Source: Antedon mediterranea
Lineage: Eukaryota; Echinodermata; Crinoidea; Comatulida; Antedonidae
Length of the DNA: 64,000 bases
Direction: 5' to 3'
NCBI RefSeq assembly: GCF_964355755.1
Contig: NC_092674.1
Span: 17,117,001-17,181,000 of the forward strand
Positions 1 through 10,171 of the stretch are shown here, piece by piece. Position 1 is the first letter of the stretch. Each line of letters starts with the position of its first letter. The position numbers and the translations under genes were made by a program. The notes beneath the pieces were generated by a model. It saw only the letters and a list, made by a program, of their open reading frames with translations. It did not search any database and was not told the origin of the DNA.

Positions 1-1793
1 GGTGTTGGTTTAACACAAGTAGGTAAAGTTATGAACCCTTGGGGAATAAACTTAAAACTGAGATATTGCAAGACTTTTACATTATTGTAAATACGTATTA
101 ACCATTTTTGGTCGCCATTTGAATCGAAACTTTCTTACGGTGAATGTGGTTACTGTTAGATATATAAACACATATACAAAGAACATGTATTACTGTTACC
201 GTGGGTATGCTCTACTGCTGGATATATAAACACATAATATACAAATAAGAAACGGCATTACTGACAGCTGCTTCTCAACGTTTATATTAATAATTAATTA
301 TAAACAATATAAACTTCGTAGTGGTGTATCGTTACATGTACTTTACTATTTTAATCGACAGGGACAGTTTTAAAGAAGTACTAAAATGTAAATGTTTTAC
401 TGTATCTAGTGGTATAAGTATTATTGATAGGCCAAAACATTAAAAAATATTTCGTTACTGAAGGGATAAAGGATATATATTAAAAAAAATGTTCTTCCCA
501 TCCTCTTCCCTATCCCTCAACTCTAATGTTATATACAAAACACAAATTGGGTTTGTTTAAATGAGTTCAAATAAAAAAGTTTCTCCTTCTTCGGAAGTAG
601 GTCTAATTACCATGGTGCTAATTTTAGTTGACTACATAAATCATCGTGTCTATTTATTCGTTTCTGTAAACGACAATGTTCTATAGTCCTGCGGTACGTA
701 CATTTGAAATCGCCAGTTTTTCGTAGTTTTTTTTTCACGCTGAAATTACTGTGTATTCGAGAACCATCCGTGGACACGACCATCTAGTTTAATTAATTAC
801 AATAAATTCAGTTTTAAAAATAATCTGTTTTCATTTTTAAAAATAAATATTAACTGAAGAAAATGCAAACATAGATTTCTATAGCAGTACTAACAGTTTT
901 AAAAATAATCTGTTTTCATTTTTAAAAATAAATATTAACTGAAGAAAATGCAAACATAGATTTCTATAGCAGTACTAACAGTTTTAAATTAATCAATTAA
1001 AACTAAAAACCTACAAAATATGATTCCTTTCATACTTTATATATATATATATCCAATGGCAAATTTATATATATATAAATAATCCTCAATCAATAATAAT
1101 CAAAGAATATCCCTCGAAAATAAGTGGACCTGTCCATAAAGTATTTAACTTTCATGGTACGGACGATTCCATTTACTATAATAGGGATGTTGCGCATTTC
1201 TAACTAATATGTTTTAAAATACTTCAAAATAATTAAGTACCTATTATTAATACTTCGGAACGTTAGGAATGGCAAATATATTAATCATAATTATAATCAA
1301 TGTTGGTTAAATACAATATATAGAAAATTTAACCTCCGTTAAGCCAAACTGCTACTGACAGTCACAGGTTAGCCTCACTCAGCCCGAGACAATGGAACTA
1401 ATGGACCGTGGCTTGAGAATCGAAAAACATGTGCCTACTCTTTTTTTTTTCCGTTCATCAATTCTCAACCAATCACTTTAATATTTTAACAATATGTATT
1501 TTAAACATTATCTTTTTATTTTATATGTGTCTTTGATTTAAATATTGGATCAACCTACCGAAAAACCGAAGACAATTTTTGAAAGTTCACCAATTCTGTT
1601 CTAGACATCGTCCACAACTCTATTCATTTCCAACTCAACATTTCAAAGATAGTTTGTTTTACTTGTTTACAACTGTATATATTTTTATTGTATTGTATTG
1701 ATATTTTTAATGTTTTATATATTGTATGTGTTTTTAAGCATCAAGGAAAACCAATTTCATGCTCGCCTTGTTGTGTTCATGACAATAAAGATT
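1..1793. other. AT-rich sequence without a recognisable gene
   Basis: No coding region, RNA gene or mobile-element signature is visible on either strand. The stretch contains A/T homopolymers, a short TA run near 1040-1075, and the tandem duplication listed separately. The only open frame in its right part (from 1698) is a low-complexity hydrophobic translation without similarity to a known family, so I do not call it. Confidence 0.6.
809..983. repeat. 85-bp tandem duplication
   Basis: An 85-bp AT-rich segment beginning CAGTTTTAAAAATAATC occurs twice head to tail with no difference that I can see. The first eleven or so bases start a third time before the sequence diverges. The near-identity suggests a recent slippage or unequal-exchange event. 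No function is apparent. Confidence 0.85.
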
Positions 1794-2066
1794 TATCTTA
1801 TCATTTATTTATTTATTTATTTATTTCGGTATATGAAACATTACAAAAAGCAGAACAAGTCTGAAATTATTGTAGCACATTATATAAAAAATTTACATTA
1901 CAGATAAAAAATACAAAACAATTTACAATATGCATAAGAAAAATAAATATACTGTACATTAATCATTAAAATTTATCAAGGTTTTAATTTATTTTAAGCA
2001 ATAAATACAATAGTATTAATTTAAATGAATTTATTTATTTTCTTATAAAAATCCTATATAAAAAAA

Positions 2067-2994
2067 TTATTTCGAGTTAAGCAGATTAACAATATACGGT
2101 ACAGCAGACCGTTTATATCTGTCGGTTTTGCATTTAGGCACTTCCAGATTTCCACCATTGGATCTAAGGTTTAATTTTCGCTTGCGGCAAGGAGGGAGCA
2201 TATCCCTGTGCAAAGTCGATTTTATGAGACCCTGACCAAAGGAAAGCACCAGACTTTCCCTCCTTGCCGCAAGCGAAAGGAGTTGCGTCTCCTCTAAAGC
2301 TAAATCGTACGATATATAATTTTTTCCCAGGATAGTTCTTAGAGCTCTTTTTTGAACAGCTTCAATTTTTATGTGCTAATTTTTTAGTAATTGCACCATG
2401 CCACACAGGGCATGCATACTCAAGAATAGGTCTAATATAGCAACAGAACACCTTGATCAGGTCATTCACAGACGCGCGAGACCTCCTCATCACAAATAAA
2501 GCAAACATCTTTCGAGATGCCTTAGAGACTATGTCTGTGACATGCATGTCCCATTTCATATTATCTTGAATAGTAACCCCTAACAATTTGAGGTTGCCAA
2601 CACATTCAAGGATAGTATTGTTGAGGGTGAATGGCTGGAACTCACTAGCATTACGCAAAAAATTAATTGTCATAACATGGCATTTAGACGGTTTAGGCAA
2701 CATATTGTTAGCTTTACACCAGTCATCCAAATCATCAAGGGAGACCTGTAAATGGGAATTATTGTTTTTTTTCACGACTTCACCTAGAGTGAGATCATCC
2801 ACATACTTCCATCTTCTGCAGCTTCCTAGACTGGCATCATTAATTAGGACCAGAAATAAAACTGGGCCCAATTTAGTGCCCTGGGGCACGCCGCAGGTGA
2901 TCTTTCTTGTACCCGAGATGGTCTTACCCACTCTGGTATTGATGCCTCTATTAGTAAGGAAGCTGCAGATGATGGGTATTATGGATGATCTCAC
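2067..2994 (-). pseudogene. LINE reverse transcriptase, C-terminal half, frameshifted
   Basis: The first part (2362-2994, 210 residues) contains the RT signature GVPQGTKLGPVLF near residue 35 and the catalytic YVDD at residues 64-67. These are followed by the palm/thumb blocks KLLGVTIQDNMKWD and RPILEYACPVWH, typical of non-LTR RTs. The frame ends in a TGA at about 2362-2364. The next family-like block, KIEAVQKRALRTILG, lies in another frame, so an indel has broken the gene. The C-terminal block (2067-2249) resumes with LSFGQGL...LPPCRKR...RYKRSAVPYIVNLLN and then a stop, which matches the usual LINE ORF2 end. The start is created by 5' truncation and is not a real initiation site. The + strand frame over 2588-3043 is its shadow. 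Confidence 0.85.
2176..2278. repeat. Perfect 22-bp inverted repeat inside the LINE
   Basis: The arms 2176-2197 and 2257-2278 are exact reverse complements over 22 bp and are separated by 59 bases. Both arms lie in LINE coding sequence. On the coding strand one arm reads through LAARRESL and the other through PPCRKRK. Many retrotransposon copies would not carry such an exact palindrome by chance, so local inverted gene conversion or template switching is possible. Confidence 0.85.
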
Positions 2995-3006
2995 TCATAT
3001 CTTATC

Positions 3007-3608
3007 TTATCTTAACCTGGGACATGCTTTGTTGACAACCTAAAGCCCTTGGCAATCTAATTGACAATCACATCAGGTTGTTACGGAAACTCCAATCAAA
3101 AAGCATCATACTTTTAGATCTCCAAATGGGCGGTCATAAACTGTAACAGGGATTTTCCTCATCATGTTCAAGAGGTGGCCAGCTGTATTGTTGTATTTCA
3201 TTGAATAATTTATATTTCTGCGAATTTTCAACAACATAATAAAAATCTACATTTACATTATAACTCACATCCATGCGTTTTTGTTTTTTTTTCTGTCAGT
3301 ATTGTTTATTGGCGATGTGTTAGTACAACTTTGCTCCCATTGCAGTGCACGGTAGTGGAGCCCTTGGATTAGCCTTGGGTGGAAGGTGCTGATGCTCAAC
3401 ATACTGCCATGAAGTATCTGCGTATATTTTCATGGGGAGCATCGTTGTATTAATGGTGATTTTTGTACCTATCAGTCTCTTTGAAGACTCTTCCAGGGAG
3501 TCCTGGTTGTTTTTTTTTTATCTCAGTTTCATGCGGGTAAGTGAACATTCTTCCTTTTTTCCTGCACTTTGGTGGGCTGCTCTTGGCGGTGCCTTGGCAC
3601 CTGCCGTG
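3007..3608. other. Unassigned sequence, probably 3' part of a decayed Ngaro-like element
   Basis: No coding region is recognised. The right end (about 3570-3608) resembles the sequence just upstream of the B repeats in the better preserved Ngaro element at 51-57 kb: both have GGGCTGCT, then TTGG, then a GAGCATCCC block. I infer that part of this stretch is the 3' non-coding region of the element whose terminal repeats follow. The left boundary cannot be placed. Confidence 0.4.
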
Positions 3609-4187
3609 GGCTATTTTTCTCTGAGCATCCCTGTTGTGCTTACTTAGAATTGGAAAATTATTGCTATATAACTTCTATTTGCTTATGACTTTTATGTGCA
3701 GTTTTACATGGGTGAATGTTCATTTACTAATTAAACTATTTAAGCCAGAACTTATGTTGTATGCGTCTTTATTTATTATTCTATGAGTTTGTTAATTGCC
3801 GCAGTTTCCGAGTAGCAAAAATCAAGAATTGGGTTGGAAACACAATTTTATTTTGAGAACGGAGAGGGCGGGTTTTCGACCTCTTTGATCAAGCATCCTC
3901 TCTGTTAACACGATTACATTAAGTTGAAGACAATTTTCCCTCCCTCCCGCCCAATATTATGACACTTATGGCAATAAGGCTATTTTTCTCTGAGCATCCC
4001 TGTTGTGCTTACTTAGAATTGGAAAATTATTGCTATATAACTTATATTTGCTTATGACTTTTATGTGCAGTTTTACATGGGTGAATGTTCATTTACTAAT
4101 TAAACTATTTAAGCCAGAACTTGTTGTATGCGTCTTTATTTATTATTCTATGAGTTTGTTAATTGCCGCAGTCTCCGAGTAGCAAAA
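3609..4187 (+). mobile_element. Ngaro-like 3' terminus: B1-A2-B2 repeats
   Basis: Two direct repeats, 3609-3820 (212 bp) and 3978-4187 (210 bp), are nearly identical and flank a 157-bp unique spacer. Each begins GGCTATTTTTCTCTGAGCAT and ends CGAGTAGCAAAA. The same order, with a related GAGCATCCC block near the start and CAAAA at the end, occurs at 57181-57656. There the spacer matches the element's 5' end, giving the A1...B1-A2-B2 split-repeat layout of Ngaro-type tyrosine-recombinase retrotransposons. By analogy the spacer here would be A2. No RT, RNase H or recombinase is left nearby, so this is a terminal remnant. A simple duplication is the alternative. Confidence 0.55.
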
Positions 4188-4495
4188 GAATATTTACAAC
4201 TGTAATAACAATATATTTGGAATCCTCAGTATCACAAACATCACATAGAAACTATTTTTAACTTGCTATGTTAATTAAAAGTCAAGTTATAAGCCAAAAT
4301 ACGTTTAAAATGGCGGCCATCTTGGATTTCAACATGGCGGCTGAAATAGAATATTTTCAACTTTAATAATATAGTTGGAATCTTCACTATCATAAACATA
4401 GGTATAGACACCATTTTTAACTTGCTACATCACTTAAAAGTCAAGTTATAAGCCAAAATAAGTCTGAAATGGCGGCCATTTTGTTTTTCACATTT
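4188..4495. repeat. Diverged tandem repeat, two ~150-bp units
   Basis: Two diverged units follow each other (about 4188-4346 and 4347-4495). Both contain a TTTTTAACTTGCTA block, then AAAAGTCAAGTTATAAGCC, then ATGGCGGCCAT. The first unit has an extra ATGGCGGC-containing segment at its end. No coding or RNA signature is seen. Confidence 0.75.
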
Positions 4496-4624
4496 TAAGG
4501 GTGAAGATCTAAAAATTGAGCCAGGTAAACAGCAAATTTGAATTCAGCACCCCAAAATTACCCTAAAACACATGTTTATTCGCTTTTAACACGAAATGCC
4601 TACAGCATTTCATTTTTCTCAAAT

Positions 4625-4812
4625 CTGGACTAGTCTATGTCAAATAATAAAAGCGTCGCAATTTTGACATTTTTGGAAAATTTTCCTGCGTGGGAATTTT
4701 TTTCGAAAAATGGACAAAATTTCCACTTTTTAAAATTCGAAAATTATGCTAGAATATTGCCATTATGCAAATATATTGTGCAAACATCATCTTATAGAGC
4801 CATAGTAACTAT
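4625..4812 (+). repeat. Satellite A, single monomer left of the 5.2-kb triplication
   Basis: The segment reads as one satellite A unit: AATAAAAGCGTCG, a foldback centre TTTTCCTGCG, TTTTTCGAAAAATGG, AATATTGCC, then CATCTTATAGAGCCATAG. It stops abruptly at AACTAT where the 5,206-bp tandem unit begins. Satellite A resumes at 20435 in the opposite orientation, so the triplication sits between inverted satellite copies. Confidence 0.8.
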
Positions 4813-4879
4813 TGCGCTACAAATAACTCAATGTGTGCTGTAGAATTGGAACATGAGTTGTTCAATTCAATGGCCTAAT

Positions 4880-4965
4880 TTGACCAATCAGAGCACTGAG
4901 AGCACTGATGACGTCACTACAGTGTTCAAATTGTTGAACAATCAGAGCACTGGAAAGTGACGTAA
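4880..4965 (+). promoter_or_regulatory. CCAAT + CRE promoter-like module, unit 1
   Basis: Two related submodules lie in tandem: CCAATCAGAGCACTG followed by the perfect CRE palindrome TGACGTCA (4909-4916), then ACAATCAGAGCACTGG followed by the half-CRE TGACGTAA near 4957. CCAAT (NF-Y) next to CRE/ATF sites is a common metazoan promoter arrangement. They lie in the first 150 bases of the unit, upstream of the broken gene on the same strand. A possible first non-coding exon would end near 5130 at a GTAGGA donor. Promoter function is inferred. Confidence 0.45.
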
Positions 4966-6700
4966 TTAATATCTGACTTCTCCACACATGTTTCACACAT
5001 TCACAACAATGATAAGATTTTGCCAACAGACAACATCTTTTTACAAATTCTCTCGACTTAGTATTAAATTCATTTGAAAAAGATCTTCTAGTAGTAGCTG
5101 TATTTATGTCGAACGTGTGCTTGCATTTAAGGTAGGAGAAGAAGTTTATTTTATGCTATAAATCAGCATTTAAAAGTTTTGAAAATTGTTTGGCCTAGCT
5201 AGCCTAGCCAATGTCATGTTATGTATGGCATATGTGGTAAGCCCCATGCCAGCCCCGCGAAACCAGTTGGCCTGCTCGTATTTGTCGTTATATGGTAGGC
5301 CTTTTTTTATTAGTAACAATAGGCCTAGAGATGCATTTGTTAGCCCATTCTACTATGGTGTTGTTATTTACATTGTTTGCACACTATGCTATAGGCCCTA
5401 AAAAATGATGATAATTTATATTATTAATATTATTACAGTAGTATTAATATTATCATTTATTAGTTAGGCCTAGCTAAGCTATGTAAGGTACTACTATATA
5501 GTATAGTTACTTTAGTACTACTACTAGCCTAGTAGTTTAGTATTATTAGCCCCTACTAGGCCTAGCTATATTAATTATTATTAACAAACAAAGGTAGGAT
5601 TTTCTCTGTGCCACTCTTTTAGTTAGCCTAGATCTTTGTTTTCCAATGGGCCTGCTGCTAGTGCTAGTATATTTTTAGGGCTCCCTTTTGGCCTAGACTT
5701 TTTTATTTATTTAATATTTTAACAATCCTACTACTACTACTAGTAGTAAGTAGGCCTAGTTAGTAATTGTAATAGATGAATTTTTCGTTTAAAGTGAGCT
5801 ATTCTTCAAAATTTAATTTTGATGCAAAAAATGTTAATATTAATTTTTTTAAATAGATTTTAACCCTAAATTTAAACAATATAAAACAATTAATCACCGT
5901 GGTATGACAAAACAAACTAAATAAAGCTATGTCTACCCTTCTATGATATAGAAAAACAATTTAACTTTTATAATGATTGTTTATTGTATTATTATTTGTA
6001 AGTGTAGGCTTCAACTCTTTGATCCAAATCATTCGTTTAATTAGACAATCAATTGTATTTGTGGATTTAGATAAGATTCTCAAATAACTTGATTGCATAA
6101 AAGGAAATGCTCTGAATCAAAGAGTATACATTAATAAACAAAGACTATTCAATTACATCAAATTTATGTTGTAATGCTGCCTTTGTAAATTGTTTTTAAT
6201 TTCGTAAAACAAAAAAACATTATTTATAATTCATAAAAGTGTGTATAATAATATTTTCTTAATTCTTAATTCAGATAAGAAAATTAATTTGTTCTTAGTA
6301 GATATGTTTTAATGCTACATTTGATTCATTTTATTGATATTTTATTTACATTTAAAGTCTTGGTCTACTATTAATTATCACTTGAGAAATTTCAACCCAC
6401 CGATATTTTATTTAGATCTAATTTTCTTATAACTACAGCCATTTACTACAACTGCATGGTGCACAGTGGCATTATACGGTAACATTTTGTTTTATCATAT
6501 ATTTTAATTTACATTATATTCTTGCCTTTGATCAGTTTCTTTAGTTTTCTTAAGACCAACCTTTCAGCGGAGTGAAGATACACACCTGCTGCAGTAATAT
6601 TATTTAACAAGACCAACCACAAGTGTCTAAATCTTGATGCTGTACTTCAAGATGCCTTGAAGGAGGTGTGAAAGGTGGACGGAAACACCAACAATGAATG
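4966..6700. other. AT-rich non-coding part of unit 1 (intron-like)
   Basis: No protein family is recognised. The stretch is rich in TAGGCCTAG-type palindromes (about 5200-5760) and in A/T tracts. If the upstream module is a promoter, most of this would be 5' UTR plus a long first intron: a candidate donor lies near 5130 (AAG then GTAGGA) and pyrimidine-rich acceptors lie near 6555-6570. The 71-residue frame at 5186 has no recognisable feature. The same content recurs in units 2 (10172-11906) and 3 (15378-17112). Confidence 0.5.
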
Positions 6701-6783
6701 TGATGTCTTGGGCTCTCTGGACACATCGCCTGCATACAGAACCCAGAAAAAACCAGTGCTAGATGATTAAGGTTAGAGTAGTT

Positions 6784-8771
6784 ACCTTGCCAAGAGACTC
6801 CACTTCTTCTTTGGAATTTATTCGCCTTTACCTTAACAGGTTCAATCCAGGTATTACTGTTTATTTGGTATCCACTTAATCTTTAAACCTATCTATTTAT
6901 TTTTTGAATTATTTAATCATTATGAATGTTTTTTTTTTCTCTCAGGTGAGCGTGTTAGCAACTTACATTTCCAGGCTTACATGATTTTAATGGACTTGTT
7001 CGATGGAACGCAAACCGGGCACTAGATGCTACCCAGTCTGGAGCACCCATCCTCCAGTACATATAGTGGGCTGCACCAGCGTGCTCTCAACAAACTAGCA
7101 AAGCAAATGATTGGAAAAAAAGTGTACAAAAGTTTTATCATCCCAAAAAAGTACACCGGAGGACTCATCGGAGTGGAGTACCTGTACAACCAGTCGAACA
7201 AAGTGCTCGAAACTCAATTTCCTGTCAAAACAGATACCATTTATGATGAAGACTTTGATGAAGAAATTTACACTTTTGATGTTGATGAAGGGTATGATGA
7301 CAAGACTCAACCAGACTACAAACCACCTAAGCGTTGTTTTAAACCTCGAAATGCTAAAGAACCCTCACCACCCCAGCTGGAGCCCTTGCCTTCATGTGAC
7401 GATAATGATGATGATGATGGTGAAGGAAAAGCAGCCCTTTTATGACACAGTGAGTTAAATTTGTATCATTAGCTTCTACCTCACGAATTTTGTTTCTGTT
7501 TTGAAATACAATGCACGAGTCTGATTATATATTTTGTTTTCATATTTTACAATTTAGGAACTTGAGGATTCCACTGGACCGGACAGCATTCCAGGCTACG
7601 CCAAAGTTGAAGCCCTGGCAGACTACCTTATGCAGTTTAAGGAAGACAGTGGAGTGATAAGTCAAAGTCATGCTGAACATGTCGCAAAGTTGTAGAACAA
7701 CCTGGATGCTTATGACAAAACCATTAAGCGCAAAGCACGGCATCAAGATTACCTGACGAAAGGCAGGTTCAAGAAAAGTAAAACTACTTCCGTAATACCT
7801 GGTGTTGAAAGCACTCGACGGTAAGGCAGTTTCCAGCGTTTTTTACTTTGTTGCATGATGTGTCTTAAATCTAACTTGTTTCTTTGGTTTTTTTTAAAAA
7901 GATGCTTCTTAGGTCAGAACACCGGGCCAGCTCAGTGGCCGGACTGCAATCGATATATGGAGTGCATTATTACAAAACTATGTGAAGCGTATCCATCTAC
8001 CGTATCTATCGAAGGTAAACGTTTCCAGCGCTGGCCGCTCATTACCAAAGGCTACAAGAACATTCGTCGGAAAGTGCTATCGAATGGACACCTGATGTTG
8101 TTTGCTAAGCTTCAGTTGATGGAGATAAATCGTACGACACTCATCCAGTGGTGAGTTTTTACTTGTTATTGATTGTTATTTTACGCTACAGTAAATACAT
8201 TAAAGTTTTTAAATACTGTGTTTGATTTATTTTCAACAGGTACAACAGAACGTCAAAGAAGCAAGAGCGGCAAGTGTTGGAATCTGGCATCTCAGCAACA
8301 ATACCCAAACTTGTCTCTGATAAAACCCTACTTGAACCTTTAACCAAGCCAGCGGTGCTAAACGTTCATACAAGCGCTCCATCTTTCACATTTGTCCTAC
8401 CGAAAAACACTTCCGGCCTAGCGACTCTAGGAAACAGACCGTCGATCCCAGTTCCAGGCGAGATAGCAAAACCACCACCATCAGTCCCTGAGGCTAGCAG
8501 TACTCGGATTCTTAGAACTACCCTCTTGTACAGAAAACGAGTGGCTAAAGACATATCGGAAGGGAAACCGATCAAAATATACAAACCAAGAACGTCTGCG
8601 ATTGTGTGCTCAAAGTGTAAGCAACCAAGATTAAATAAGAACTACACTCAGTACTATGGAAATTGGTATTGTGCTGCAACATCTGATGTGACTTTTAAAG
8701 AATGGAAATCGGCTATGGTTGCCATCCGTCGCCTTCGTCAAGAGAGGGAAAAAAAGCAGCAAAAAGAATGA
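6784..8771 (+). pseudogene. Spliced gene of a dispersed transposon-like family, unit 1, inactivated
   Basis: Five exons are supported by phase-compatible GT-AG sites: ~6784-6850, 6946-7449, 7558-7820, 7902-8150 and 8240-8771 (introns of 81-108 bp). The joined frames give RFNPGERVSNLHFQAYM, KVYKSFIIPKKYTGGLIGVE, ESTRRCFLGQ, PAQWPDC and an HTH-like LMEINRTTLIQWYNR. A C-terminal zinc-ribbon-like block has Cys 112, 115 and 133 counted from the Met at 8274 (CSKC...YYGNWYC), followed by a basic tail. From memory this matches uncharacterised proteins that occur in many copies in fish and cnidarian genomes, some annotated with DUF6729. Function is unknown. Damage: TAG at 7023-7025, a frameshift in the acidic end of exon 2, and TAG at 7693-7695 where relatives have Trp. 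Upstream exons exist only as fragments. A poly(A) signal lies at 8951-8956. Confidence 0.7.
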
Positions 8772-8950
8772 TTCCAAATGATTGTTGTAGCCATGGATAG
8801 TTTTTATACTGTTTCGTATATCTTCAATTTTTCTTTGTTCTGTGATTTTATATTCACTTTTTACAAAATATTTGTATTTTATGCAATTTGGCCATTGGGC
8901 CACCATATCTAATGGTATTCTGAATGTGCAGTAAAGTTAAGAAGAATAAT

Positions 8951-8956
8951 AATAAA
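8951..8956 (+). terminator. Poly(A) signal AATAAA after the unit 1 pseudogene
   Basis: AATAAA lies 180 bases after the TGA of the last exon, followed by T-rich sequence. It is at the expected place for 3' end formation. The same site recurs at +5,206 and +10,412. Confidence 0.5.
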
Positions 8957-8959
8957 AAA

Positions 8960-10018
8960 AAGTTTTTAATGCTGCCAAATCCAAAGAGCAATGATTAATG
9001 TTGTAAATTATTTTGTAATTTTTATAAATTACATTCAGTTTTAATTATTACATTATAATTTACATTATATCATTCATTGCACTTTGTATTTGAAGGTCCC
9101 AAGCCCTTACAAAAAAGCAGAGGGGAAACTTTTGCAGTTGAGTGTACATTAAAAGGTGAATTCTATATTCTTGTCAAGACTATTTCCTTAGTAGTGTAAA
9201 TTCTCAAATATTTTATATTTATTTCAAGAGCAATTCCACTACAATTCATTTTGATGTGAATCAAATAATTCATTCCACCAATTCTAATAATATATTTTGA
9301 TAATAACTCATACTATAGAGGTTATTATCCAGTAACCTTTAGTGTTACTCCTCTTACAGTTACACATATCCTATGATAGGCTACAGTACCATGTGGCCTA
9401 GAAAAAAAGCCCCAGACAAAGTTAACGGTAATTTTGTCTCAATTTTTTAAAAAGGCTAACTTATCAAACTACTTGGAATATGGTTGGCCAATCAGAAGTC
9501 AGGGTGGGTTTTTTAAATAGTTACATAGTAACATAATTATATATACAATTTTGATTGACAATTGTTCACACCCTAAAAACACAACAAAAAACGTCTCGTC
9601 ATATTAAAAGAACTAACAATTAATACAACATACATATTGTAGTCGAATTTACCGTGTTTTAAAAAACAAAATTCATGTACTGTAGTACAAGGATTTTTTT
9701 CGAAAATTGGATAAAAAAATGTCGACTTTCTCAACTTTTAACAAAAAATTTAAGTCTTATTATTCTATTATTTAATATTGTTATTCATTTAATACATCTA
9801 TCATGTGATAAACCCCTAAAATTGACAGTTTTTAGTATGCCGGTATTCAAAACAACCTCCTAGATTCTTGGGTCCCATTGGCCAATTGTCTAGTTTCCTC
9901 ATTATCTAATGACCCAGTCCAATTCAGTTTTAATGACCCCACATGGCTCTGTCCATTTCTTGTCCATTTATTTTTGCGTTCTTTACCGTTTCGAGTGAGA
10001 AGATTGAGTTGTACCCTT
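8960..10018. other. 3' non-coding part of unit 1
   Basis: AT-rich sequence with no gene recognised. The last 25 bases include ATTGAGTTGTA, which can pair with TACAAATAACTCAAT at the start of the next unit, so each head-to-tail junction is an imperfect palindrome. The same content is present at 14166-15224 and 19372-20430. Confidence 0.5.
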
Positions 10019-10085
10019 TGCGCTACAAATAACTCAATGTGTGCTGTAGAATTGGAACATGAGTTGTTCAATTCAATGGCCTAAT

Positions 10086-10171
10086 TTGACCAATCAGAGC
10101 ACTGAGAGCACTGATGACGTCACTACAGTGTTCAAATTGTTGAACAATCAGAGCACTGGAAAGTGACGTAA
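10086..10171 (+). promoter_or_regulatory. CCAAT + CRE promoter-like module, unit 2
   Basis: Same bases as the module at 4880-4965, shifted by 5,206, with the CRE palindrome at 10115-10122. Function inferred only. Confidence 0.45.

Larger units (their letters stand above)
1803..2997 (-). mobile_element. 5'-truncated non-LTR retrotransposon (LINE)
   Basis: On the minus strand this segment holds the C-terminal half of a LINE reverse transcriptase, a ~240-bp AT-rich 3' UTR, and a terminal (AAAT)n simple-sequence tail near 1803-1826. A 9-bp word, TATCTTATC, lies just outside both ends (1794-1802 and 2998-3006) and is a plausible target-site duplication. It falls in simple TTATC repeats on the 5' side, so chance is possible. 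The endonuclease and N-terminal RT are missing, as is usual for target-primed insertions that stop early. Motif style points to the CR1/Jockey/L2 group. The exact clade is not assigned. Confidence 0.75.

Noticed and set aside
2588-3043. 151-residue + strand frame
   Set aside because: Antisense shadow of the LINE reverse transcriptase.
5186-5401. 71-residue frame present in all three 5.2-kb units
   Set aside because: It is repeated only with the unit, lies in AGGCCT-rich AT sequence, and has no recognisable family or splice support.
9847-10084. Overlapping frames on both strands at the 5.2-kb unit junction
   Set aside because: They cross the junction between units, change at the third copy's end, and show no domain.
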